Positions 45,401 to 57,400 of a stretch of 62,894 bases of DNA are shown piece after piece. Made by a program: the position numbers and the translations under genes. The number at the start of each line of letters is the position of its first letter. The first letter of the stretch is position 1. The notes beneath the pieces were generated by a model. It made no database searches and was not told where the DNA came from. It saw only the letters and a program-made list of their open reading frames with translations. Source of the DNA: Trileptium ribeirensis. Taxonomy: Eukaryota > Nematoda > Enoplea > Enoplida > Thoracostomopsidae. The stretch lies in the NCBI GenBank assembly GCA_030248225.1, contig JASANE010001750.1, positions 1-62,894 on the forward strand, given 5' to 3'.

Positions 45401-48400
45401 ACTAAATAAAATTTCTCAATTGACGGTTCAGCAGGACGCTCAGATTGTCACGCAGAGCCTTAGTAAAGTCTTTGTTTGTCACACTAACACTAACTAGGCT
45501 ATCAAAATATACCATAGTAGTCCAGCTAAGACTAAATAGAGCGCTGACCATACAAGGCCGAGGTATGAAGTCCCAGGGAGATAGCGGGTGCGACGAGGGG
45601 AAGATCGTCGCCAAGACAGGATCAGGCTGTTGTTTGGGCGCGGAAAAGGTTTGAGATAGGGCATCAGGCGGGGTCGGGGAAATTTTTGAAATTTATTATA
45701 ATTCAATTTTCAAAATTTTGTGGCACTCTACCAATTTTCCCTCACTGTTAATAATTTTTCCACAATTTTACATAATTTCTGCTCGTCATTGACCGATTTT
45801 TGCCCATTTATTTCCGCGCGCCGTAGGGGTTGGGGGTAACACGGAGCCTAAGGGGGATTGGGATCGGCTAAGCCCCGAAGGGCGTCCGACCCTCATGGTA
45901 AATAATCCACTCTCTGTCGCTCAATATGAGCATTTTGACGCTGATGCTCACAATCCTAAGCAATAAGCCGTTATTTAGCAACGAACCGTTTCAAAGCGGC
46001 CTCAATTGCAGTTACCTTATCGAAAATATACCACATTATTTCTAAGCAAAATATGCGCAGTTTTTTTTCCAAAAATAAGTATAAATTCATACAAGTTGAG
46101 TTAGAGAAGTCAATTTATGTGAGAGTTTGGATTTAGAGCGTACACCGGGACAGTTATTTGATCAAATGATCTCACTAACATAAAACCGATTATTGGCAGA
46201 ATTGTAAAGGCGAATAAATTAACCATTCACTTCGTGATTTTTACAGATGAACAACCATGGAGTTCGTAATGACTCATGTATAGTTTGTTAGTAATACGTT
46301 GACAAAATTTTTATTTCATATTTCCTGAACAACTTGACATTACATTGAGATTTAACAGACTGAGCACCTCCGCGGATAGCATAGAACCCATATAGATGTG
46401 TCGTTTTGTCGTATTATTAAAGTACAACTGATGTAGGGTAAAAATTTCATTTCCTTAGGTAATGGTTATATCATTTTGTGTACGTCATAAGCTTGAACAA
46501 TGACAATTTGTCCATGCATTTGTCATATTATTATTTCAGCACGAAAAGACTCAAATAATGACAACAAATATATGGCTTGACATGGTAAGCAATGTGTAAC
46601 AGAAAGATGACACCAAAACATGGTTTTGTACTAAAGTTTGACCAAACATGTTAGTTGGCCTAGGCTCTCAAATCATCTTTTGGAACTAAGCAATGCTGTT
46701 GAAACTTTCGCACGTACGTTTCTTATCACAAAATTCAATATTTAGTTTAATTGAATAAGCATGCTGAAAATATGTTTCGGTATTAGCGATGCTTACTGTT
46801 GCGAGAAAATAAATTTGGTATTTGTGAACCGCCGACTGCGTCAATATATATAACGCTTTTTAATAACTTGCAATTTTTGTCACAGCTGTTAGAATATGAC
46901 ATTGATTTCGACTTTGCGCAAATCCAGAATTGTACGTTGCTTCAAAGAACATAATGTGCTCATACACAATACTACCCGTCATACCAGAATTCTTAGCTAA
47001 ATACAACATATGTTAGAAATATTACAATATACAGATTTAATATTCAGTCTCAGGCCTTGTTGTCGAATCCGCTTGCATAAATGCAATACTGCCGCTAAAT
47101 TTTTCTATCGTTGGACGCAGTAAAGTTTACTGCTGTCAAGACTTAAAACAAGAAACCGGCTAACATAATCTACTTCTGCCCAGAAGACTCCGCGCCCCGC
47201 CCCGCCCCAAGCACCCTTTCGCGCATCTAAGGTGTGTGGTAACAATTAGCAAAAATGCGCGAAAATAGGGTGATAGTTAGCAATAATCGGGATTAAATTG
47301 GCAAAAGTTATGAGATATTACAGAAAAATTATCTCAAATTGGCAAAAATAGTGGGAAATTTTGACAACCTAAAAATTTAAAAAATGCGCCAACTGGCCTA
47401 CCCTTTCCCTTGTCCTAGCACCTCCCATCTACACTGCTAAGCTGACTGACCTTCGGCACCTATGGCCTATGCTCATAAAACAAAAGGCATTAATGAAATG
47501 CATTTAGCTTAAAACACATTGTCATTGATGTCGTCGTGGGCACGATGTACGTTTTCAGGGTTCGATTTGTGATTTGAAATCAAGTTCATTAACCTAAACT
47601 TTGTTTCCACGCTGCAAAAAAATCACTGAACCAGTACTATGATTACTCTTCGCTCCACATCTGCACAACTAATTTTTAGCGGAGTCTCGCAAAGATACTA
47701 AACTTAGCTATTGCGCTTTTAAACTTGAATTGATGTAGCAATACATACTTCTGTGACATGATCTTCTTAAGAAAAGCACGATTTTCGTACGCTCTTCCAG
47801 CTACACGATGATAGATTTTTACAGAAAGACTTGACTCTTTTAAAACTGATTCAAAGCAAAAATATTGTGAGACTTAACGTCAATTTTTAAAAATTTCATT
47901 TGTAATGAGTGAATTTTGCAATAATCATTCTATATTTTTATTTTGTTTATCTTTCGCTTATCAATAACGCCCTATATTTCATTACCAGAAAAGGATGTTA
48001 ACGCGTAGAATGATATGGATTTATTTATTTTTCTAACTGTTGTTGGGCCTTAGTGTACTAAATTAAAAATTACATTATCTTTATATTATATATAATTTTT
48101 ATCCCACAAATTTATAGAAATAAAAAAGAGGCTCCTAATGGTGCCTTTTACTACATTTGGTTTATGCTTAATGTAAACGTGTAAACTTTATTTGCTGAAA
48201 TTGCGAATTTCGCATTTTTCTTATGTCATATGTTGTAGGGGTTAATATAGAGCTATTTATTAAATGGTACAGGTCAGGATGTCGGCTTCCAGTTATGTGG
48301 TGTATATTCATATTTATGGTTTGTATGCTTCATTTCGGTATCATTAATTAATGTCCGACTTTCATAGTCGTCCGGGATTCGTTCACGGTTGTGCTTCTTT

Positions 48401-51400
48401 ATTGAAAAATACCGATTTGTAACAATCTAATGTTGTACGCTACACAAAATAGAAAAGAACGTCTTGTTATAGGTTATGTTTAGGTGCTGAAAACAAACCA
48501 CACATTTAACGATCTGTTTATTAAAGTGAAATGTAAAACAATTTGTATATTTATTGGTCCAGAATATGTATATATTGAGTCTTATTAATGTGAACATTGT
48601 TCAAGGTACTAACTCTTTGTTAAAAATATTCCCATTAAATTTGAAACGACAAACTGTTTTTGTTTTGTGTGGCAACGGTTGTAAAATCCGTCGGCCAGCC
48701 GAAGATTGTACCAACGAACGGCCGTTAATAATTTTCCGGTCGTTAGCGGCCGCAAATTTCGGTTGGCCTGCCGTTAACATTTTACTATCTTTGACGGTCG
48801 CGAAAGCAGTTAGTCAGCAGGTGTTGTATTCCCAGAGGCGTACATCCACGTTGAGTTGTAGAAAACAAACGTTTACTGAAAGCCAACAGAAGTAAGTGAA
48901 CAAAACGTAGTAAACAAGACAGTAAAAGTAACGTTGAATCGAGACAATAAGAAACAATAAACTGAACAGTAATGAAACAGTACTTCAGCAGTAACTAAAC
49001 AGTAACTCAAGTTGTGGTAGCAACCGTCTTTAAATAAATCAAAGAATCTTCTAGAATAATCATGACATCAGTCTTCGAAATCCGTAGAACATTCTAGAAG
49101 GATCGAGATGCCGTCACTCCACGTGTGAGGATGTCCTTGTACATCATAGGAGCTTCCAGAACAGGATTGAATGTAATTCCAAAATGTTCTGGCGAGGCAA
49201 ATCCATAACACCTCCCCGCCTAGCCGAAGGTTTACCTTGGCGGCGAGTAGTGTTTAGGCGGACGCCCTTTTGTTGTCCGCTTTGAACGCCGTAGTTGCTG
49301 ACCGCTGGAACTGGACGCATCGTCGATAGCTTATTCTCCTCCTGTCTGAGGTACTTCGGCGATTTCCAACGGATCATTATCCGCAGTATTTGTGGCACCT
49401 GTTGAATCGACATCTGCGCTATGTTCGTTGCTATCTTGAGAAACGTGCTTTGGCTGTAGTTGTTCGACTTGTCGCCGCCAGGTGGGCCCTCGTGGATGAA
49501 CACGGACGTTGACAGTACGGGTGCCTTTTCGCTGTCTGACTACAGCGGGCACCCAATGTGGCTGCTTGTCGTGATGGGGTCCAAAATACAGAGAATAGAC
49601 CGAATCACCGATTTCATAAGCAGGGTCTACTTTTGCAGCAGTTTGAAATCGGGATTTGCTAGCTTCTTTGGCTTGCTTTGCGGAAAATCGGGTGGGATTG
49701 TCGCTTGAATTCGACTTCTAGTTCAAAGTGTTTAAGGCATCCCAGTTCTGACTTCCAAAGGTTGGGGAATTCTTCGCAGAGTTCTTTGCATTGGTGTCGT
49801 AGCTTAATGTCAGCTTTGAGATGACTAAACACTGCGTTGCAATAAATTACATTGTCCAGTGACTTATCCACGGAGATTCCCAACTGTTTGGTTGCCTCTC
49901 GTCCCAAGAGGTTCAAGTCAGGAATGTCGGTTACCTCAAATCGAACGTCACAACCAAACTCTGACCCTTGGCAACGAGTATTCCTAACGAAAGTGCCTTT
50001 CACTGGCAAATCATGTTTGCTGGCGGTCTCATAGCGGCAGCAGGGGTTATCTAACTTCGGCCGTCCCAACCTATGCCAGTAGTCAGTGGATATGAAATTA
50101 CCTGTAGTGGCAGTATCCAGCTCAAGCACGCACCGTTTGCCATCAATCTCTAGTGGTACTTCAAGCTTTGGCATATTGTCGTGGGATTCCTTGACCGAGT
50201 TGATGAATTCAATTCTTTTCACGGAATTTTTGCTTGCCTTTGATGTGGCAGAGCTCTTTTTGCGGCAGACCTTCTCCAAATGACCCTTGAGATTGCAATG
50301 GTTGCACTTAGCCTCTTTGAATCGGCAATCGTTTGCCTTGTGGTTCGGTTGACCGCAGCGGTAGCAGGTTACCTTTGTCTTGCACGAATCACTGATTCTC
50401 TGAGGATTCCATTGCATGGGCCTTGTGATGCTGCTTCACCTTATTTACCGGCTTTGGCTTGGAGCCGTACACCGTTTCTTTGCCGACTTTAGCGGCATCT
50501 TCCGTTTCAGTTGCGATTTCAATTGCGCGAGCGAAATTCAGTTCGTCGTCTTTGGTCTTGAAAAGGGCCTTGAGAACGACTTCATTGTTGATAGAGCAAA
50601 TGAAGCGAGTGCGCAATGCCTCGTCCTGGGGTCCTTAATAGACGCAAAGTCGCACGATGCAGCGTCTTGGCGAATGCGAGCCGCCAGTTCATGAATTGTT
50701 TCGCCGGGTTTGCTTGCATATCGCTCCAGAATTTGAATCGTTCCCCGACGATGAAACGTTTTGGATCGAACTGATCTTTCATGAAGGCGACTATTTCGTT
50801 AAAAGTCATTTCGTTGATATCAGTAGGAGGGGTCTTTTGAGCCGCGAGATTTACCAATAGCTTGTACGTAGTGGCTGATTGGTTCGTAAGAAATACTTGG
50901 GCTTACTTATTGTCCGAAACAGAATGAGCTCCCAGGAAGGTGCAGAACCTAGCGTAATAATCGATCCAAAGTTCAGACGTTGAATCAAAAAGAGGTAAGT
51001 TCGGAGTCGCCGAGGTGACCGTTGAAGTAGGAGTTAAAGTCGTACCTGACGTGATCTTCCCAAGTATACTTTCGAATCTTGTCTGATCGTCCTTCCGTTG
51101 TTGCTCCGTCTTCAGCATCATTTCTAGTTGTTGCTGAAGTTGTTGCTGCGTGAGTACCATCAGGTCCTTCAATTCGGCCATGATGCGATGACTTCGATCT
51201 TGATCAATCCGTTGACTATGTGGCAGTCGATCGTAGTATTGAACAAGATCCTACTCAGTGAGCGAGAAAGCTTCTGTTGTATTCCTAGAGGCGTAGATCC
51301 ACGTTGAGTTGTAGAAAACAAAAATTTATTGAAAGCCAACAGAAGTAAGCGAACAAAACGTAGTAAAGAAGACAGTAAAAGTAACGTTGAATCGAGACAA

Positions 51401-54400
51401 TAAGAAACAGTAAACTGAAGAGTAATGAAACAGTACTTCAGCAGTAACTAAACAGTAACTCAAGTTGTGGTAAGCAACCGTCTTTAAATATAATCAAAGA
51501 ATCTTCTAGAATAATCATGACATCAGTATTCGAAATCCGTAGAACATTCTAGAAGGATCGAGATGCCGTCACTCCACCTCTGAGGATGTCCTCGCACATC
51601 ATAGGAGCTTCCAGAACAGGATCGAATGTAATTCCAAAATGTTCTGGCGAAGCAAATCCATAACAGCAGGTATGGGCAGTCGCTCGGTTATCCATTGTCT
51701 ATATATTTAGTGGTATACGGCAAGTGGAATAACATACTACTAGAATATTTTGATGTATATATCCCTCAGATCCAACGTCCACTGATATATTTATTATTAA
51801 ACTATATGCGTATTATAGACCTCTACACCAGTCATCGCACATGACTAAATATAGTACAATATTGATATAGTTTGCCAAGGCGTAGTATTCGGCATTGTCT
51901 ATTGTACGCCGTAGAAAACATCCATATGCAAATACAGTTTTTGAACAAATACTGTAGAAGCATTTACGAATATCAAATTCGTATGGTGCAAGAGAAAAAC
52001 TTCTCGGTTGTCAGCATACATTTGCCTTCGCCCAGCCGTTGAACTTCCGGTCGCTGGTTGACATCTTGGCTGGCCCTTAAACTGACGGCCGGTTGAAAGT
52101 CTATACGGCCGGCCGGCGGCCATCTGTTTGATTTTCAAAACCCGCCGTTGTCGAACACTGGAAATAAGCAGATGTGAATAAAACAATGTACCGTAGTAGC
52201 ACAGCGATTATAAACATGACATAACGTTGACTACATTGCTTTGCCTCATGGTTTTGATGTATATGGTTCACGATGTTTTAGATGTGGTTTGACAAGCGGC
52301 TACGGTGGGTACCGGGCCAATTTGGTAATGTTACTTCACTGCGAATACCGTCAAAACTGATATGGACACCGGATGTTGTGCTAGAAAATAAGTAAATTAT
52401 TATTTAGACACTAAATATAAAAACACATAAATGAACCTTCGACTTAGGTATGTTTCTGCAGAAGATTAATGTTTGAAATACATATCTGAATGTCATAAAG
52501 GTCACTTGCAACTATTTATTACCAAAATAAATCTGAATCTCCAGTGCTAAGCATTAAAAAATTCTTAAATGGCAAGTTATTACTTAATCTCGAACCGGCT
52601 CGCAGTCATTTCGGGTTTGTTTAAACTTTGAATACACTATAGATAAGCGTGTACATGTACTACGCGGCAAGTTGAGATAATCAAACACTGAACTATGTTC
52701 GGTTCGGTCTCTGAAGAAAATGACGATGATAGTAGTGCGGAAATTGTACACTTAATGAATTTTGATTATTTAGTACACAATTGTGTGAGCTATATATAAT
52801 TGCAAGAAGGATGGCAAACAATAAAATTTTAGATATTAAGTTGCATATTTTGGTTAATTACCCGGAGTGGAAACATAATAATCCTCTTCGTTGCTATTTG
52901 TTCAGTTTGTGTGAACATGAGCTTATAGCGACAAGCCCTAGAATAGTTAGTGTTAATTATTATATACTTCGACATAATTTTTGAAACTAGAATTTGAACC
53001 TCGGCGTTTCATAGTAGCATGTGCTTGGTTTCATCGTTAGTTTTTATTTGTAAGATGTAGTAATAAACCAATGATAAGCAAGTTTAGGCGTACTTGTTAT
53101 GTGTCTTCCAACCGATGCATAGGAAATTCGGATACCACGAAGAAAAATGTGATAGAGTAACGGTTCCGGCGAGGTATTTTTACGTAAAGCAGTAGTTAAA
53201 AACTACAAGTAGCGAAAATTTGATGGCAATAATATTCTGTTTCTATTCAAATCTCAGATGTATACAAACAATATTGCTAAATATAACTGAAAATATTATA
53301 ATATTGCGCAGTTAAATTTCCACTCAAACGCGCTACATTTGTCAAATGTAATAAACTGCTAATTTTTCCTGTCCCTGTTTCACATAATAAATCCAGTTGC
53401 AATGCAGTTACAACTTGAATTGATCAATTGAGAAGATAAATGTCGAAGAATATCTTAAAGCCAATATCGATGCACTTTCAAGTCCCCCAATATGTATACA
53501 AAAAGCGGGCTTCACGTGATTAAAAAATTCTCTGAACTTGCAGGTATGGGCCTATGAGCTGTGGTACAAACGGAGTTAATAGCTTTTGAACTATCTGTCC
53601 CTACCTCCCAATAGGTATCCATGATATATCTATATATAGTTATATATAACTTACCTATATATAGATTTGATTAAAACTGATCCTTTTCTCGTATTGCGGC
53701 CGCAACGACTTTATTTTATAAAAGTCTTAGTTCAACATTTAATAGTTTATTTCTATATTTAGTGCGATTGGTGATCCTCACATCACAATTCATACCGACG
53801 TTACTGTTTCTTACGATGGAACTGTTCATTGGAATCCACCAGCAATCTACAAGTCTTACTGCCTGGTGAGCGTACTAAAATGTACATATACCGAAACTAA
53901 ATGATATATCAAAAACAATGGTACAAATCAATAAAAGCTACATATTTGTATTTTACTTGGAAAAATAAATCATTACTTTCCAATTTCTACAATTTTAATT
54001 GTACTACGCCGTTTTCTCTGTGATTAGTTTTCTATAGTTACTACTACGTTTCGCTACGTCACTGCTTAACAAACATAAAATCATTTTTGAAGGAATATAT
54101 ATTATTAGCATACATGCGGGCAGGGGGGGTAGGGGGGGTTAACCCCCCCAGAGGTCCGGACCCCCCCCGAGGCCGAAAGGCCCGGCTGGTTTTACCCCCT
54201 TGGGGGTGCGCAGCACCCCCTCCCCTGAGGGTGACTTGACCGCTGTCCGAGTTTTAAAGCTTGACCTTAGTGCAAAAACTTTGCGCAAATTGTGCCTGCT
54301 TGTTGCTAGTGGTGCATATGCAGCATAAATTTGTGGAAAGCTTTTTGTTGACGACGTCATTCCCTGAAATAAAAGTTAACCGAAATACTTATTTATATAC

Positions 54401-57400
54401 TAACTAGATTTAGACATTGAATGTCTGCTATGGTCCACGGTGGATTAACCACGAACTCAGCACTAAAATAGCACTGGAACACTCCATCGCCGTAGGAGTC
54501 GCACCCGATAGCCGTTTTAACAAACGAATGAATATGGTCGGTAACAGTTTTGTGAAACGTGGCTGCTGCAATCAAGGAATGTGGAAGGCTGGACAATTTC
54601 CTTTTTAGTAAACCACGTAACGATGAAAACAGACTTTTTTATATCCTCCATTTCCATCTCATATAGGGTTAATAATAGTATTAACGGCTGCGAGGACCAA
54701 AAAAAAAGGTGCTCACGAGACCGACCCCCCTAGACAAATTTGGCCGGCCAGGGGGGGTTACCCCCCCTGGGATAGCCGCGACCCCCTCCCCCCCGTGGGG
54801 GCCTCTACCCCCCCCTGGCATAACCGACCGTCGGCATGTATGATTATTAGTCTCGTGACTTGTATAAGACATCGCTTACTTTCTGTGCCGAGATTAGGTC
54901 CAACAATAACTTGTTTACTTATCAAGTGCGTTGCTTTTTAAATTTCAGTTCACAGCAAAGTTGAAACATAAGTAGTACTCTATTATTTTGTCTAATATGC
55001 AATTAAACTTTATGTAGCCATCTGATGATATAAAACAATTGATAAAATAATTTTAACCTATTTTAGCAACACGTTAAAAATGAATTTTCGATACGATTAG
55101 CAGGTTTTAGACAACACCGCTATTATTTCAGATTAAACTGAAATATTTTCCCTTTGACGAACAAAATTGTACGCTGAAGTTTATACTGTGGACTCACGAA
55201 GCAGAATATGTGGCACTCCAATTTCATAGGAATCAACGCGTCTCGAAAACATCCACTAAATGGGTTAGATATATGTCAATATTGCTTATAGATGAACACC
55301 TTTCGTTGAAAAAATATAAAAATTCGTTATATTTTTCACCACCATAGCACAGGATGGTGTTGTATAAGATATTTGATTTAATCATTGCATGTATTTCTGA
55401 TACACAATGCTGTGTTATATTACGCAAACAACATACGTAAAATTGAATTACACTAGTTTATTTACAGTAGTTAGCAGTTAACGCTTTGGATTTTTTATCG
55501 TATTTTGTTAGCCTATGCATTATCTTCCTATATTGCATCGCATTGCTCAACTGCTGTGGTTCTCTCACCGTTCAAAAAATGGCACTACAACCGCTTCGTT
55601 ACTGATAGCACCTATTTAAGCGAAATTTTATTTTACAGTAATTTTGTCGCTAACTATGATATTGGCTGTGAAGCTGATATCAAGATACATACATCAGAGT
55701 CTTGCTTGTGGCTATTTCAGGTTTATTCATTATCCTTTACCTTGACATACTTCTCTATGAAGATAAATGTGTTTACTTAAGCAGAATTCGATGTAGTTGT
55801 ATTTTTAGACAAGACAACTTGCTGAACTCCAGTTCGAATATAACCTAATGTGTTTAGCGCAGACAGTTTCTTTAAAAAATTTCATATTTTGATCTGAGTT
55901 TTAAAGTAGGCACTGTCCGCCATTGAAATTCAGTAACGCGGAAACGATATACATGATTCCTAATCACAAGTAATAGATACTAACATATTAATTAACGTAG
56001 GTTATTACCCTGTATGGGCATATAATAATATGTTGCCTCGCGGATGCTGTTATCCAAGTATACGAATATCACTATTAAGAGTTCAAAGTTATATTTAGAG
56101 TGAAAATTTGAGTCATATGACAGAAAAATTTAAGTTGATTTTGGTTTTAAAAGCCATAATCATCGATTTTCTTTACAAAAAGTAAAACTTGGAAGGATTA
56201 ATAAAATTGCACCAAATAATACACTAGGAAAACTTGAGCTACATAAAATAGTAAGCTCAAACCAATAGTAGGTTGTATCATGCTGCGTACAGCTATCTGT
56301 ACTTACAATAGTAACTTTTCGAGTTGGTTTACAGAGTGCTAATAAAGTATCGAAACTTGATTGTAATATCGATTTTGAACCAATAGTAGCTTCTATCATG
56401 CTGCGGACAGCTATCTGTACTTACAATAGTAACTTTTCGAGTTCGTTTACAGATATCTAATAAAGTTTCGAAATTTGTTTATAACATTGATTACAGACCA
56501 CTAGTAACTTGTATCATGCTGCGGACGGCTTTCTGTACTTACAATAGCAACTTTTCGAGTTCGTTTATAGAATGGTAATAAGGTTTCAAAATTTGTTTAT
56601 AACATCGATTACGGACCACTAGTAGCTTGTGTCATGTTGCAGACAGCTATCTGTACTTACAATAGTAACTTTTCGAGTTCGTTTGCAGATTGCTAATAAG
56701 GTTTCGAAATTTGTTTATAACATAGATTTCAAACCAATAGTAACTTCTATTATACCGCGGACAGCTATCTGTGCTAACAATAATAATTTTCATAGTCCGT
56801 TCACAGAGTCCTAATAAGGTTTCGAAATTTGTTTATACCATCGTTTACAGACCACTAGTAGCTTGCATCACGCTGCAGACAGCTATTTGTACTTGCAATA
56901 GTAACTTTTTGAGCTCGTTTACAGAGTGCTTAAGGTTTCGAAATTTGTTTATAACATCGATTACAGACCAATAATAGCTTGTGTCATGCTGCGGATGGCT
57001 AGCTGTACTGACCATAGTAACTTTTCGAGTGCGGCATTCGTGTTATTCAGCGAAAAACGGCACACTAGTGTCCTTAAAAACCTACGTTTTACAAAACACT
57101 TTTCAGCGTAATCGATTATCATCTACTGATGGTTTTATTCTTGCTGTCTGTATTTTTAGGCAAGTACAACTTATTTATATTCGGGAATGGGTCTACGACA
57201 TTATACCAAAAATTCTGAATGGCAACTCGTCGGATCGTTGGGTCGAAAAAACGAACGACTATATTCATCATGTTGTGGAATAAAAACTTATTTCGATATA
57301 ACCTACGAAATACGTCTTCAGCGAAAATCACTATTCTATACGGTCAATCTTATTGTACCGTGTATTTTAGTATCACTGCTGTCGCTATTTGTTTACTGCC

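Larger units (their letters stand above)
39452..46539. other. nAChR intron (7.1 kb)
   Basis: Holds GC-rich family copies at 41.0 and 45.5 kb, three ~155-bp repeats (41,448-41,915), AT-rich low-complexity DNA (42,360-42,660), a MITE (43,339-43,731) and a G-rich patch (about 44,260-44,310). Otherwise AT-rich with no gene seen on either strand. Confidence 0.6.
48822..51665 (-). mobile_element. Ty3/gypsy LTR retrotransposon with both LTRs, internally deleted
   Basis: Two near-identical LTRs (48822-49210 and 51275-51665), both starting TGTTGTATTCC and ending CATAACA on the + strand, flank a minus-oriented internal region. A 5-bp target duplication GCAGG lies at 48817-48821 and 51666-51670. Internally, reading minus, there is gag, two CCHC knuckles, a degenerate protease, the first residues before reverse transcriptase, then a jump to the integrase C-terminus. 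RT, RNase H and the integrase core are absent. A polypurine-like tract lies next to the 3' LTR (49211-49221). The copy is antisense in an intron of the receptor gene. Confidence 0.93.
46585..52281. other. nAChR intron (5.7 kb)
   Basis: Contains a GC-rich repeat copy (47.2 kb), an inverted-repeat remnant (48,680-48,788), the deleted gypsy element (48,822-51,665) and CCGGCCGG-rich sequence near 52,020-52,150. Otherwise AT-rich, no gene seen. Confidence 0.6.
53866..55131. other. nAChR intron (1.3 kb) with two GC-rich repeat fragments
   Basis: GC-rich fragments at 54,108-54,255 and 54,710-54,850 face each other. Between them is a small frame (54417-54608) without features. Confidence 0.6.

Noticed and set aside
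45402..45706. Three overlapping frames on both strands
   Set aside because: They are in a copy of the GC-rich dispersed repeat and have no domain.
55505..55780. 91-codon open frame considered as a missing receptor exon ([15 protein letters not shown])
   Set aside because: It has two cysteines but no FPFD, no WNPP and no fit to the order of receptor segments; the receptor is continuous in phase without it.
56629..57283. Several plus-strand frames of 60-100 codons
   Set aside because: They fall in the 118-bp minisatellite or are out-of-frame readings of the loop C exon.
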